From NCBI RefSeq assembly GCF_026341035.1, contig NZ_JAPEOQ010000001.1, forward strand, positions 4,030,001 to 4,094,000: a stretch of DNA of 64,000 bases, written 5' to 3'. Within the stretch, counting starts at the first letter, position 1, and each line of letters opens with the position of its first letter. Positions 49,293 to 58,602 of this stretch are shown piece by piece. The stretch comes from Streptomyces sp. NBC_01016 (GTDB lineage: Bacteria > Actinomycetota > Actinomycetes > Streptomycetales > Streptomycetaceae). The notes below the pieces were generated by a model. The model did no database searches, was not told where the DNA came from, and saw nothing but the letters and a program-made list of their open reading frames with translations. Made by a program: the position numbers and the translations under genes.

Positions 49293-51278
49293 ATGCCGAT
49301 ACCTGCCAGACGCAGCCATCGCCACCCGCACCGCTGGAGAACCCTCGCGGTCGTGGTCACCGTCGCACTGCTGTCCGCACTCGTCGGGGCAGGCGCCACC
49401 GCGTCGGCCGCCCCCGCCAAGCCGACGGAGTCCAAGCCCGTCTACTCCTACGCCGACGCCGTCCGCGAGTCCGTCTGGGTCGACACCCGGCTCGACGGGG
49501 ACGACAACGGGAAGTCCGACCGGGTCGCCGTCGACATCGTCCGGCCCCGCGAACCCGCCGCCCAGGGCCGCAAGATCCCCGTGATCATGGACGCCAGTCC
49601 GTACTACTCCTGCTGCGGGCGCGGCAACGAGAGCCAGAAGAAGACGTACGACGCGGACGGCAACGTCGTACAGATGCCGCTCTTCTACGACAACTACTTC
49701 GTGCCCCGCGGCTACGCGTTCGTCGGCGTCGACCTGCTCGGCACCAACCGCTCCGACGGCTGCGCCGACGTCGGCGGGGCCTACGACATCGGCTCCGCGA
49801 AGGCCGTCGTCGACTGGCTGAACGGCCGCGCCAAGGGCTACACCACCCGCACCGGCGGCGAACGCGCCAAGGCGGACTGGACCAACGGCCGCACCGGCAT
49901 GATCGGCAAGAGCTACGACGGCACCGTCGCCAACGGCGTCGCCGCGACCGGCGTCGAGGGCCTGGAGACCATCGTGCCGATCGGCGGGATCTCCTCCTGG
50001 TACGACTACTACTTCCAACAGGGCGCCCCGCTCTACGACTCGGGCCCCGAGTGGCTGTCCGACTACGTCGAGAGCCCGGACGCGAAGGCGCGCTGCGCCG
50101 CCGTACAGAAACAGCTGGTCGACGAAGCGCCCCGGACCGGCGACTGGACCGGCCTTTGGCAGGACCGCGACTACGTCAAGGACGCCGACAACGTGCGCGC
50201 CAGCGTCTTCGTCGTGCACGGCATGCAGGACCTGAACGTGCGCGCCAAGCACTTCGGCCAGTGGTGGGACGCCCTCGCCAAGAACGGCGTCGACCGCAAG
50301 ATCTGGCTCGCGCAGACCGGCCACGTCGACCCCTTCGACTCCCGCCGCGGCGCCTGGGTCGACACCCTGCACCGCTGGTTCGACCACGAACTCCTCGGCT
50401 ACGCCAACGGAATCGACCGCGAGCCGATGGCCGACATCGAGCGCGCCCCCGACCACTGGAGCACCGACAAGGTGTGGCCTCCGCGTGCCACAGAAACCGC
50501 CGCGCTGCGTCCCGCCAAGGGCGACAAGGCCGGCGTCGGGACGCTGGGCCTGAAGACCGGCTCCGGCACCGAGACCTTCACCGACAACCCGGCGCTCGGC
50601 GAACTCGACTGGGCCGAGAAGATCCAGCAACCGACCGCCGAGAAGGCCGGGTTCCTCAGCCGCCCGCTGTCCAAGGACCTGCGTCTGTCCGGCTCCTCGA
50701 AGGTGACGGTCACCGCGACCCCGACGATGTCCAGCGCGCACCTGAGCGCCGTCCTCGTCGACGTCGGGCCCGCCACGATCCGCGACTACGCGGGCGCCGG
50801 CGAGGGCATCACGACCGGCACCGACCGCAGCTGCTGGGGGCCGAGCACCACCGGCGACAGCTCCTGCTACCTGACCACCGCGACCGCGACCACCGACGTC
50901 AACTCGACGGTGTTCAGCAGAGGTTGGGCCGACCTCGGCACTTCCACGAACCCGAAGCACGGCACCGCGCTCACACCCGGCAAGCCCTATACCCTCACGA
51001 TCGACCTCGCCGCGAGCGACCACGTCGTACCGAAGGGGCACCGGCTCGCCCTCGTCGTGGCCGGCACCGACAAGGACCTGATCGACCCTCCGTCCACCAA
51101 GCCGACCCTCTCCCTCGACCTCGCCCGCACCGCGGCCCGCGTCCCCGTCGTCGGCGGCGCCTCGGCCTTCGCGGCCGCCACGTCCGGCTCCACCACCGCC
51201 ACCCCCCAAAAGTCCGCGGCCGACGGCGTGAGCCCTTACCGCCTCGACCGCCCCGTACCGGGAGGCAGCACCCGATGA
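49293..51278 (+). CDS. Secreted Xaa-Pro dipeptidyl-peptidase (CocE/X-PDAP, S15 family)
   Basis: Exported serine peptidase of 661 residues removing X-Pro dipeptides. A signal peptide with basic N-terminus and L-A-V-V-V-T-V-A-L-L-S-A-L is followed by the alpha/beta-hydrolase domain: nucleophile S207 in G-K-S-Y-D-G-T, V-H-G-M-Q-D with the acid, and T-G-H-V-D-P-F with the histidine. The C-terminal jelly roll completes the S15 layout. The ATG at 49293 begins right before the signal peptide; no ribosome-binding site is seen, so a short leader is likely. Its TGA overlaps the ATG of the M14 gene, showing coupled translation. Confidence 0.92.
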   Translation: MPIPARRSHRHPHRWRTLAVVVTVALLSALVGAGATASAAPAKPTESKPVYSYADAVRESVWVDTRLDGDDNGKSDRVAVDIVRPREPAAQGRKIPVIMDASPYYSCCGRGNESQKKTYDADGNVVQMPLFYDNYFVPRGYAFVGVDLLGTNRSDGCADVGGAYDIGSAKAVVDWLNGRAKGYTTRTGGERAKADWTNGRTGMIGKSYDGTVANGVAATGVEGLETIVPIGGISSWYDYYFQQGAPLYDSGPEWLSDYVESPDAKARCAAVQKQLVDEAPRTGDWTGLWQDRDYVKDADNVRASVFVVHGMQDLNVRAKHFGQWWDALAKNGVDRKIWLAQTGHVDPFDSRRGAWVDTLHRWFDHELLGYANGIDREPMADIERAPDHWSTDKVWPPRATETAALRPAKGDKAGVGTLGLKTGSGTETFTDNPALGELDWAEKIQQPTAEKAGFLSRPLSKDLRLSGSSKVTVTATPTMSSAHLSAVLVDVGPATIRDYAGAGEGITTGTDRSCWGPSTTGDSSCYLTTATATTDVNSTVFSRGWADLGTSTNPKHGTALTPGKPYTLTIDLAASDHVVPKGHRLALVVAGTDKDLIDPPSTKPTLSLDLARTAARVPVVGGASAFAAATSGSTTATPQKSAADGVSPYRLDRPVPGGSTR

Positions 51279-52564
51279 GAGCACGTCCCCGCACCCTCGC
51301 CCTGGCCACCGCCGTCGTCGCGCTCACCGCGCCCCTCGTGGTGGCGGCCCCGGCCGGTGCGAGCGGCACCAACGCCCCGCCCCGCACCGGATTCGAGGAG
51401 ACCGACGGCGCCCGCTGGACCACCCAGCCCGAGGAGAAGCAGCTCCTCGCCACCGTCGACAAGGCCTCCGACCGGGTCTCCGTCTCCCGGATCGGCGAGA
51501 CGAAACAGGGCCGCCCGCTGAACCTCGTCCGCATCGGAGCCCACCGGGCGCCCAACACCGTGCTGCTGATCTGCTCCCAGCACGGCGACGAGCCGTCGGG
51601 CCGCGAGGCCTGCCTGACGAAGATCCGCGACCTCGCCTACACCAAGGACAGGGCGACCCAGCGCTTCCTGTCCCGTACGACCCTCCTCGTCGTGCCGACC
51701 GCCAACCCCGACGGCAACGCCGCCGACACCCGCGGCAATTCCGACGGCATCGACATCAACCGCGACCACATCGCGCTCAAGACGGCAGAGGCGCGGGCGA
51801 TGGCCGCCGTCATCCGCGACCGGCAGCCCGACGTCATCTACGACCTGCACGAGTACGGGGCCACCCCCAAGTACTACGACAAGGACCTGTTCGACCTCTG
51901 GCCGCGCAACCTCAACACCGACCCCGCCGTGCACGATCAGGCCGAGTCGCTGTCCCTCGACCATGTGCGCCCCGCCGCGGGCGACGCCGGGTACTCCACG
52001 GGCACGTACGGCATCTGGACCGACCCGGAGACCGGCGAGCCGATCAAGCAGACCGCGGGGGACGGGCAGGAGCGGATCCTGCGCAACGTCTCCGGCGTCA
52101 AGCACTCCGTCGGGCTGCTCATCGAGAGCCGCGTCGACCCCGGCACCCCCGCCGAGGAGAACGACCCGGCGCTGGTCAATCAGCGGCGCCGCGACTCCCA
52201 ACTCGCCGCGCTCGGCGGTCTGTTCGCGTACACCTCGGAGAACCGGGGCGCGATCGAGGCCGCCACCACGGCCGCCCGCGCCAAGGGCTTCACCGACCGG
52301 GGGCCGATCTATCTCGGTGGTGCGGACAACGACCCCGCCGAAGCCGCGGAGGTCATCACGGATCCACCGTGCGGCTACCGGCTGAACGAGACGCAATACG
52401 CCGAATTCAAAGACGAATTGGCGCTGCACGGCATCACCGTCAAGAAGTCGGGCAACGGAGCCTTCGTCCCCCTGCGTCAGTCCGAACGGGCCCTGGTCGC
52501 ACTGCTCCTCGACGCGCGCGCGGCCTACCACTTGACGGAAGGGGAGCCCGACACACACTGCTGA
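51275..52564 (+). CDS. Secreted M14-family zinc carboxypeptidase
   Basis: Exported carboxypeptidase of 429 residues. The signal peptide spans about residues 1-29; the zinc site is H103-G-D-E106 in S-Q-H-G-D-E-P-S-G-R-E, with N-P-D-G-N, Y-D-L-H-E-Y-G for the third ligand, and L-L-I-E-S-R for the catalytic glutamate. GGGAGG precedes the ATG, which overlaps the stop of the X-Pro peptidase. Together with the M1 and X-Pro enzymes it would degrade extracellular peptides from both ends. Confidence 0.9.
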   Translation: MRARPRTLALATAVVALTAPLVVAAPAGASGTNAPPRTGFEETDGARWTTQPEEKQLLATVDKASDRVSVSRIGETKQGRPLNLVRIGAHRAPNTVLLICSQHGDEPSGREACLTKIRDLAYTKDRATQRFLSRTTLLVVPTANPDGNAADTRGNSDGIDINRDHIALKTAEARAMAAVIRDRQPDVIYDLHEYGATPKYYDKDLFDLWPRNLNTDPAVHDQAESLSLDHVRPAAGDAGYSTGTYGIWTDPETGEPIKQTAGDGQERILRNVSGVKHSVGLLIESRVDPGTPAEENDPALVNQRRRDSQLAALGGLFAYTSENRGAIEAATTAARAKGFTDRGPIYLGGADNDPAEAAEVITDPPCGYRLNETQYAEFKDELALHGITVKKSGNGAFVPLRQSERALVALLLDARAAYHLTEGEPDTHC

Positions 52565-52603
52565 TCGGGTTACCGGCGTGTCAGGTGTGGTAGGTCGTAG
52601 TGG

Positions 52604-54319
52604 GTGACAAGCCCTCAGAAACCCCCCAGCGATACGCCCGTCCCCGAGGAGGGAGCGACCGCCGCGCAGAGCCCCGCCACGGACCGGATCGTGTTCGGCG
52701 TCACCGCCGTGCTCACTCTGGCCTTCGTGGTCTGGGGCGCCGTGGCCACGGACAACCTCGAGAGCGTGTCCACCACGCTGCTCGGCGGCCTGATGCACAA
52801 CGGCGGCTGGGCGTTCGTCCTTGCCGCGACCGGCTTCGTGGTCTTCGCCCTGTGGCTCGCCATGAGCCGCTACGGCAAGATCCCCCTCGGCAAGGAGGGC
52901 GAGGAGCCGGAGTTCCGCACGGTCTCCTGGATCGCGATGATGTTCAGCGCGGGCATGGGCATCGGGCTCATGTTCTACGGAGTGAGCGAGCCGCTCGCGC
53001 ACTTCACGACGCCGCCGCCGGGCACCGACCCGGCCGACGACGCCGAGGCCATGGAGACCGCCATGGCCACCACCCTGTTCCACTGGACGCTGCACCCGTG
53101 GGCGATCTACGCGGTCGTCGGACTGGCCATCGCCTACAGCACGTTCAGGCGCCGCAGGCGGCAGACCATCTCGTCCGTCTTCGTGCCCCTCATCGGCGAG
53201 AAGCACGCGCACGGCACGTGGGGCCGTGTCATCGACATCCTCGCGATCTTCGCGACGCTGTTCGGCTCGGCCGCCTCCCTCGGACTCGGCGCCCTGCAGA
53301 TCGGGGCCGGGTTCAAGGCGGCCGACTGGATGGACGACGTCAGCACCGGGCTGCTCGTCTCGATCATCGCGGTGCTGACCGTCGCGTTCGTCTTCTCCGC
53401 CATCTCCGGTGTGGAGAAGGGCGTCCAGTGGCTGTCGAACATCAACATGGTGCTCGCGCTGGTCCTGGTGGTCTTCGTGTTCATCGCGGGCCCGACGATC
53501 ATGAACCTGGACCTGCTGCCGACCTCGCTCGGCGCGTACCTCGACAACTTCCCGCAACTCATCGGGCGCACCGAGGCGTCCAGCGGTAAGGGCGTCGCCG
53601 ACTGGCTCAGCAGCTGGACGGTCTTCTACTGGGCCTGGTGGATCTCCTGGTCGCCGTTCGTCGGCATGTTCATCGCGCGCATCAGCAAGGGCCGGACGAT
53701 CCGTCAGTTCGTCGGCGGCGTCATCCTCGTGCCCTCGACCGTCAGCCTGATCTGGTTCGCGGTCTTCGGCGGTTCCGCGATCAACCTCAAGGAGCAGGGC
53801 GCCCTCAAGGGCGCCGACACCCCGGAGACCCAGCTCTTCGGCGTGCTTCAGGAGTACCCGATCGCCTCTGCGACGAGCCTGCTCGTGATGATCCTGGTCG
53901 GCATCTTCTTCGTGTCCGGCGCGGACGCCGCGTCGATCGTCATGGGCACCCTCTCGCAGAAGGGCGCGCTCGAACCCGGAAAGTTCGTCGTCGTCTTCTG
54001 GGGCGTCGTGACCGGTGCGGTCGGCGCGATCATGCTGATGATCGGCAACGGCTCCGGGGACGCGCTCACCGGCCTGCAGAACCTGACGATCCTCGTGGCG
54101 GCACCGTTCGTCCTCGTCATGATCGGCATGTGCTGGTCGCTCCTGAAGGACCTGCGCCAGGACCCGCTCATGGTCCGTGGCGAGATGGGCATCGAGGTCG
54201 TCGAGCAGGCGGTCGTCGCAGGACACGAGAAGTACGGCGGCGAGTTCGAGATCCGCATCGGTCCCGGCAGCAGCCTGGAGACCGAGGGCGACCCGATCGG
54301 CAAACACCACGACGACTGA
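52604..54319 (+). CDS. BCCT-family transporter (betaine/choline/carnitine)
   Basis: Secondary transporter of 571 residues with about 12 transmembrane helices, taking up quaternary ammonium compounds for osmoprotection or nutrition. The BCCT core is clear: F-S-A-G-M-G-I-G-L-M-F-Y-G-V-S-E-P-L, H-W-T-L-H-P-W-A-I-Y and W-T-V-F-Y-W-A-W-W-I-S-W-S-P-F-V-G-M-F-I-A-R-I. The G-M-G-I-G version on helix 3 is typical of Na+- rather than H+-coupled members. GTG start. A strong terminator follows. Confidence 0.94.
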   Translation: MTSPQKPPSDTPVPEEGATAAQSPATDRIVFGVTAVLTLAFVVWGAVATDNLESVSTTLLGGLMHNGGWAFVLAATGFVVFALWLAMSRYGKIPLGKEGEEPEFRTVSWIAMMFSAGMGIGLMFYGVSEPLAHFTTPPPGTDPADDAEAMETAMATTLFHWTLHPWAIYAVVGLAIAYSTFRRRRRQTISSVFVPLIGEKHAHGTWGRVIDILAIFATLFGSAASLGLGALQIGAGFKAADWMDDVSTGLLVSIIAVLTVAFVFSAISGVEKGVQWLSNINMVLALVLVVFVFIAGPTIMNLDLLPTSLGAYLDNFPQLIGRTEASSGKGVADWLSSWTVFYWAWWISWSPFVGMFIARISKGRTIRQFVGGVILVPSTVSLIWFAVFGGSAINLKEQGALKGADTPETQLFGVLQEYPIASATSLLVMILVGIFFVSGADAASIVMGTLSQKGALEPGKFVVVFWGVVTGAVGAIMLMIGNGSGDALTGLQNLTILVAAPFVLVMIGMCWSLLKDLRQDPLMVRGEMGIEVVEQAVVAGHEKYGGEFEIRIGPGSSLETEGDPIGKHHDD

Positions 54320-54329
54320 GGACGTAGGT

Positions 54330-54374
54330 ACGGGTGGGGGCGTGGTCCGACACGGGCCACGCCCCCACCCGTTT
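54330..54374 (+). terminator. Stem-loop after the BCCT transporter
   Basis: Arms 54330-54345 and 54357-54372 are exact reverse complements over 16 bases with an 11-base loop, followed by TT. It begins ten bases after the transporter stop and can also serve the convergent D-amino-acid oxidase gene. Confidence 0.85.
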
Positions 54375-54424
54375 GCCCGTGTCCGTTTATCCGTGTGTCC
54401 ATGTGCCCGTTCGTCCGGCCTCGG

Positions 54425-55369
54425 CTAACCGGCCTCGACCAGCTCGGCCGCTTCCTCGGCGCAGCCCCACGCCACGGTCACCCCGGCGCCGCCGTGCCCG
54501 TAGTTGTGCACCAGCACCCGCCCGGCGCCCCTGACCTCACGCTCGATGCGCACCGCAGGACGTGCCGGGCGCAGGCCCACGCGGTGGTCGAGGATCCGCG
54601 CGCCCGCGATCTCGGGACGCACCTCGGCGCAGCGCTTCACGATCCCCTCGGCGGTGGCCGGGTCGGGATCGAGCGACCACGCGTCCTCCTCGGCGGTGCC
54701 GCCGAGCAGCAGGCGCCCCGGCTGCGGCAGGAAGTACGTCGTCCCGTCGGACGCGGGGGCGACGGTGGTGAACCACGTGTCGACGCCCGGGTTCTCCACG
54801 ATCACCAGTTGCCCGCGGACCGGGCGCACGGAGTCGTCCGGCACCAGTTCGCGGGCCGCGAGCCCCGTGCAGTTCACGACGGTCGGCGCGGTGTCGAGCG
54901 CCTCGTCGAGCGAGGACACGGCGCGCGCCTCGACGATGACGCCGGCCCGGCCCAACTGCTCGCGCAGCCACGCCAGATGGGCCGGCATGTCGATCAGCGG
55001 GAGGCGTGCAGCGAGCCCCCGCGGGGTGTCGCGCAGGCCCGCCACCTCCGAGGCCCACGCGCCGAGCCCGTCCAGACGCGAGTCCCCGTGTACGCCGTCG
55101 ACCAGGCGCACGCCGGTCTCCTCGGGGCGCGCGGCCCACTCCTCGTACCGCCTGAGCGAGCGCAGCGACCACGCGCCCACCTTCGCCATCGGGTCGATCC
55201 GGTACGGCCACCACAGCCCGCCCGCGACCGCCGAGGTCGTCCGCTCGGCGACGTCCCGCGACCACACGCGTACCGGGCGCCCGCGGCGCGCGAGTTCCAG
55301 GGCGGTGGTCATGCCGATGACCCCGCCGCCGACCACGATCACTTCACTGCCGCTGCTGTCACTGATCAT
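54425..55369 (-). CDS. D-amino-acid oxidase (FAD-dependent, DAAO family)
   Basis: Flavoenzyme of 314 residues oxidising D-amino acids to keto acids with H2O2. FAD motif V-G-G-G-V-I-G at 13-19, the DAAO block G-G-L-W-W-P-Y-R, V-R-G-Q-L-V-I-V-E and the C-terminal signature V-H-N-Y-G-H-G-G-A-G-V-T-V-A-W-G-C-A. Length is a little shorter than eukaryotic DAAO and typical of actinobacterial enzymes. No peroxisomal or export signal. It is divergent from an unknown conserved gene. Confidence 0.92.
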   Translation of the reverse strand: MISDSSGSEVIVVGGGVIGMTTALELARRGRPVRVWSRDVAERTTSAVAGGLWWPYRIDPMAKVGAWSLRSLRRYEEWAARPEETGVRLVDGVHGDSRLDGLGAWASEVAGLRDTPRGLAARLPLIDMPAHLAWLREQLGRAGVIVEARAVSSLDEALDTAPTVVNCTGLAARELVPDDSVRPVRGQLVIVENPGVDTWFTTVAPASDGTTYFLPQPGRLLLGGTAEEDAWSLDPDPATAEGIVKRCAEVRPEIAGARILDHRVGLRPARPAVRIEREVRGAGRVLVHNYGHGGAGVTVAWGCAEEAAELVEAG

Positions 55370-55455
55370 CCATGGACGCTACATGGATGCCAACGGAAGC
55401 AGGCGGAATGTGGCATGCCGCGCTCACGGCGGGTGCGGACGGGAATACTCGCACC

Positions 55456-56499
55456 ATGGCTGCTGCCGACGACTACGCGACCTTCGGCCTGGCACCGGCG
55501 ATGCGCGCCGGGGGAGTCCTCGCGGACGGGGACTACCAAGTGCACCGGGACTTCGTCGACTTCATCGTCGACGGCCGCCCGCTGCTCTTCCAACTCTCCG
55601 ACCTGGACGCCGTTTCCCCGTTCGCCGCCGACATCCCGCCCGCGATCTTCGCGCACCACGTGAAGCGCCTGCTCCTGGAGGCGGAGGCGCCGCTGCCCGG
55701 CGGGCGCTGCGTGATCTACGGGTGCCCGGAGTGCGAGGGGATCGAGTGCGGGGCGGTGACGGCACTGATCGAGCGGAACGGGGAGGGGGTGGGGGCCTAC
55801 GTGTGGCGGGACTTCGCCTGGCAGACCGACGAGCGGGTCGACCTGGAGCTGAACGGCTACCACGGCATCGGCCCGTTCCGCTTCCGCGCAACCGAGTACC
55901 GGACTGTGCTCGGCCAACTGCTTCACGGGGAGGGCCTGTTCATACCGCCGCGCCGCAAGGTGCTGCTGATCGGCGCCCGCGTCGCCGTCCTCGCCCGGCT
56001 CGCGGCGGCGCTGCGCACCATCGGCGTCGGCGCGGACATCACGCAGGACGCGTCCGGCGTACCGCCCGAGGAGCTGCGCACGTACGGGGTGGTGGCCTTC
56101 GGCCGCGCGGTGGAGGAGCCCCAACGGGCTTCAGTGCACAGGGAGTTCGAACGTGCCGGAGCCGACGTCGCCTACGTCGACGGCTACGCACCGATCATCC
56201 CGCTCCTCGTCGCCCAGATCGAGAGCGCCCTGGACCGCGTCCCGCCGGCGCAGCGCCGGCTGACGCGGCTCGTCGCCGCCGACGGCGAGGCGGGCGTGGA
56301 GGTCACCTCCACGTGCCGCGTCCACATCACGGCCTACCGCCTCGACCGCCTCTACCGCACCCACAACCACGACGTCTTCGACGCGGTCCTGCCCCCCGGC
56401 CGCCACCGCATCTCCCTCGACCCCAAGGCAACCAGGGCCCCATCCTTCCTGGTGGCCCGCACGACGGGGAGCGTGTTGGTGGCGCGTATGGAGCGGTAG
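55456..56499 (+). CDS. Conserved protein of unknown function
   Basis: Soluble protein of 347 residues that I cannot assign. It has an N-terminal region with C-V-I-Y-G-C-P-E-C-E-G-I-E-C, a possible metal-binding cysteine cluster, a central Rossmann-like strand-turn (K-V-L-L-I-G-A-R-V-A-V-L-A-R-L) and a basic C-terminal third. Relatives in streptomycetes are often labelled oxidoreductase without proof. The ATG at 55456 is used; the frame is open further upstream. It is divergent from D-amino-acid oxidase and is followed by a G-rich tract. Confidence 0.75.
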   Translation: MAAADDYATFGLAPAMRAGGVLADGDYQVHRDFVDFIVDGRPLLFQLSDLDAVSPFAADIPPAIFAHHVKRLLLEAEAPLPGGRCVIYGCPECEGIECGAVTALIERNGEGVGAYVWRDFAWQTDERVDLELNGYHGIGPFRFRATEYRTVLGQLLHGEGLFIPPRRKVLLIGARVAVLARLAAALRTIGVGADITQDASGVPPEELRTYGVVAFGRAVEEPQRASVHREFERAGADVAYVDGYAPIIPLLVAQIESALDRVPPAQRRLTRLVAADGEAGVEVTSTCRVHITAYRLDRLYRTHNHDVFDAVLPPGRHRISLDPKATRAPSFLVARTTGSVLVARMER

Positions 56500-56502
56500 G
56501 GG

Positions 56503-56660
56503 GTGCGGGCGCGGTCCCCGCGGCGTGGGACGGGGCGGGGCGGGGCGCGGCGTGGCGTGTCGGGGCATGGCGGGTCGGGTCCGGTCGGGGCCGGCGTGGG
56601 CCGTGGCGGATCGGCGTGGTGCGGCGCGGCCCGTGGTGTGCCCGGGCCCACCGTCCCCGT
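56503..56660 (+). other. Non-coding G-rich low-complexity tract
   Basis: After the unknown gene the plus strand is dominated by short GGCGGG/GGGGC runs, including three consecutive GGGGC units near 56535, with almost no A or T. The skew reverses to C-rich beyond 56690. No gene is visible. The tract could form G-quadruplex structures on the non-template strand. Confidence 0.5.
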
Positions 56661-56662
56661 GA

Positions 56663-56674
56663 CGACACGTGTCG
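56663..56674. promoter_or_regulatory. CGACACGTGTCG palindrome upstream of the second ABC-F gene
   Basis: Perfect 12-bp palindrome identical to the core of the site upstream of ddaH (7445-7456). It lies about 70 bases before the probable -10 box of the ABC-F gene. Confidence 0.4.
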
Positions 56675-56741
56675 ACCCCGCCACAGCCAAGCGCCCCGGC
56701 CCCCGCCACACCACCCGCCGCCGCGCAACCTCACCCCCGAC

Positions 56742-56747
56742 TAGGAT
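56742..56747 (+). promoter_or_regulatory. Probable -10 box of the second ABC-F gene
   Basis: TAGGAT, the Streptomyces vegetative -10 consensus, ends ten bases before the ATG. This implies a leaderless or nearly leaderless message, which fits the lack of a ribosome-binding site. Confidence 0.5.
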
Positions 56748-56757
56748 CACCCCCCTG

Positions 56758-58395
56758 ATGACTGCAACGCTCGTAGCCAAGAACCTCGCCGCGGGGCACG
56801 GTGACCGCACCCTCTTCTCCGGTCTCGACCTCGTCGTCGCCCCCGGCGACGTAATCGGACTCGTCGGCGCCAACGGAGCCGGAAAGTCCACGCTCCTGCG
56901 CCTCCTCGCCGGCCTCGCCACCCCCGAGGAGGGAGACGCACGGCTCTCCCCGCCGACCGCCACCGTCGGCCACCTCCCGCAGGAGCCGGACCGCCGCCCC
57001 GGCGAGACGATCCGCGAGTTCCTGGCCCGCCGCACCGGCGTGAGCGAGGCGCAGCGCACCATGGACGAGGCCACGCAGGGCCTCGTCGACGGCGCGCCCG
57101 GCGCCGACGACGCGTACGCCACGAGCCTGGAGCGCTGGCTGAACCTGGGCGGCGCCGACCTGGACGAGCGCGCCGAGGAGGTCGCGGAACAACTCGGCCT
57201 GGACGTCGGCCTCGACCAGGCGATGACGTCCCTGTCCGGCGGCCAGGCGGCCCGCGCGGGACTCGCCTCCCTCCTCCTGTCCCGCTACGACGTCTTCCTC
57301 CTCGACGAGCCGACCAACGACCTCGACCTGGACGGCCTGGACCGCCTGGAGACGTTCGTGCGCGGCCTGCGCGCCGGCACCGTCGTCGTCAGCCACGACC
57401 GCGAGTTCCTCACCCGCACTGTCACCAAGGTCCTCGAACTCGACCTCGCCCAGCAGGAGATCAACCTCTACGGAGGCGGTTACGCCGCCTACTTGGAGGA
57501 GCGCGAGGTCGCGCGCCGCCACGCACGCGAGGAGTTCGAGGAGTACGCCGACAAGAAGTCGGCCCTGGAGGGCCGCGCCCAGATGCAGCGCACCTGGATG
57601 GACAAGGGCGTCAAGAACGCGCGGCGCAAGGCGACCGACAGCGACAAGCTGGGCCGCAAGTTCCGCAGTGAGGCGAGCGAGAAGCAGGCCGCGAAGGCCC
57701 GCCAGACGCAGAAGATGATCGAGCGCCTCGACGTCGTGGACGAGCCCCGCAAGGAGTGGGAGCTGCGCATGGAGATCGCGGCGGCACCCCGCTCGGGCGC
57801 GGTCGTGGCGTCACTGCGGGACGCCCAACTACGGCGCGGGGACTTCGACTTCGGGCCGGTGACGCTCCAGATCGACTGGGCGGACCGCGTCGCGATCACC
57901 GGCGCGAACGGCTCCGGCAAGTCCACTCTGCTCGCCGCGCTGCTCGGCCGCGTCCCCCTGAACTCCGGTCACGCGACGCTGGGTTCGGGCGTGGTCGTCG
58001 GCGAGGTGGACCAGGCCCGCGCCCTGTTCCACGGACCCGAGAAGCTGCTCGAAGCCTTCGGTGCGGCCGTCCCCGACATGGAGCCGGCCGAAGTCCGTAC
58101 GCTGCTCGCCAAGTTCGGCCTGAAGGCGGACCACGTGCTGCGCCCCGCGGCCACCCTCTCCCCGGGGGAACGCACCCGCGCGGCCCTCGCCCTCCTCCAG
58201 GGCAGAGGCGTCAACCTCCTGGTCCTGGACGAGCCGACGAACCACCTCGACCTCCCGGCGATCGAGCAACTGGAGTCGGCCCTGTCGACCTACGAGGGCA
58301 CCCTCCTCCTGGTCACCCACGACCGCAGAATGCTGGACGCAGTCCAGACAACCCGCCGCCTCGAGGTGACGTCAGGCAAGGTGACCGAGCTTTAA
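56758..58395 (+). CDS. ABC-F family ATPase, second copy
   Basis: Soluble twin-ABC protein of 545 residues acting on ribosomes. Walker A motifs G-A-N-G-A-G-K-S and G-A-N-G-S-G-K-S, signatures L-S-G-G-Q and L-S-P-G-E, and D-E-P-T-N-D-L-D and D-E-P-T-N-H-L-D blocks are present. The linker of about 90 residues is strongly basic and helical (R-K-A-T-D-S-D-K-L-G-R-K-F). It is clearly diverged from the ABC-F protein at 9.8-11.5 kb and has no long leader, so constitutive expression is likelier. The second signature has proline in place of glycine (L-S-P-G-E), also seen in some ABC-F members. Confidence 0.9.
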   Translation: MTATLVAKNLAAGHGDRTLFSGLDLVVAPGDVIGLVGANGAGKSTLLRLLAGLATPEEGDARLSPPTATVGHLPQEPDRRPGETIREFLARRTGVSEAQRTMDEATQGLVDGAPGADDAYATSLERWLNLGGADLDERAEEVAEQLGLDVGLDQAMTSLSGGQAARAGLASLLLSRYDVFLLDEPTNDLDLDGLDRLETFVRGLRAGTVVVSHDREFLTRTVTKVLELDLAQQEINLYGGGYAAYLEEREVARRHAREEFEEYADKKSALEGRAQMQRTWMDKGVKNARRKATDSDKLGRKFRSEASEKQAAKARQTQKMIERLDVVDEPRKEWELRMEIAAAPRSGAVVASLRDAQLRRGDFDFGPVTLQIDWADRVAITGANGSGKSTLLAALLGRVPLNSGHATLGSGVVVGEVDQARALFHGPEKLLEAFGAAVPDMEPAEVRTLLAKFGLKADHVLRPAATLSPGERTRAALALLQGRGVNLLVLDEPTNHLDLPAIEQLESALSTYEGTLLLVTHDRRMLDAVQTTRRLEVTSGKVTEL

Positions 58396-58533
58396 GGGGC
58401 GCGGGGCTGTGGTGTTTGTGCGGCTCCGCCGCGCGGGCGCGCCCAGCTACGGTCGACCCGTTTGGGGGCGCGGGGCTGTGGTGTTTGTGCGGCTCCGCCG
58501 CGCGGGCGCGCCCAGCTACGGTCGACCCGTTTG
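58396..58533. repeat. Two tandem 69-bp repeats
   Basis: Units 58396-58464 and 58465-58533 are near-identical, starting GGGGCGCGGGG, and a third partial unit begins at 58534. They follow the ABC-F stop directly. The unit start resembles the beginning of a common Streptomyces intergenic repeat, the hairpin part of which follows in the third, partial copy. Confidence 0.9.
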
Positions 58534-58541
58534 GGGGCGCG

Positions 58542-58581
58542 GGGAACTGCGCGCCCAGCCACGAAGCGGCGCGCAGTTCCC
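58542..58581. terminator. Perfect 13-bp stem-loop between convergent ABC-F and tex
   Basis: GGGAACTGCGCGC (58542-58554) and its exact reverse complement (58569-58581) enclose a 14-base loop. It is 21 bases beyond the tex stop and ends the repeat block, so it probably stops transcription from both sides. Confidence 0.8.
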
Positions 58582-58602
58582 GCTGACATCAACCCCGGGT
58601 GC

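Noticed and set aside
58396..58533. Tandem repeats as a possible CRISPR array
   Set aside because: Only two full units, directly joined with no spacers, and no cas genes nearby.
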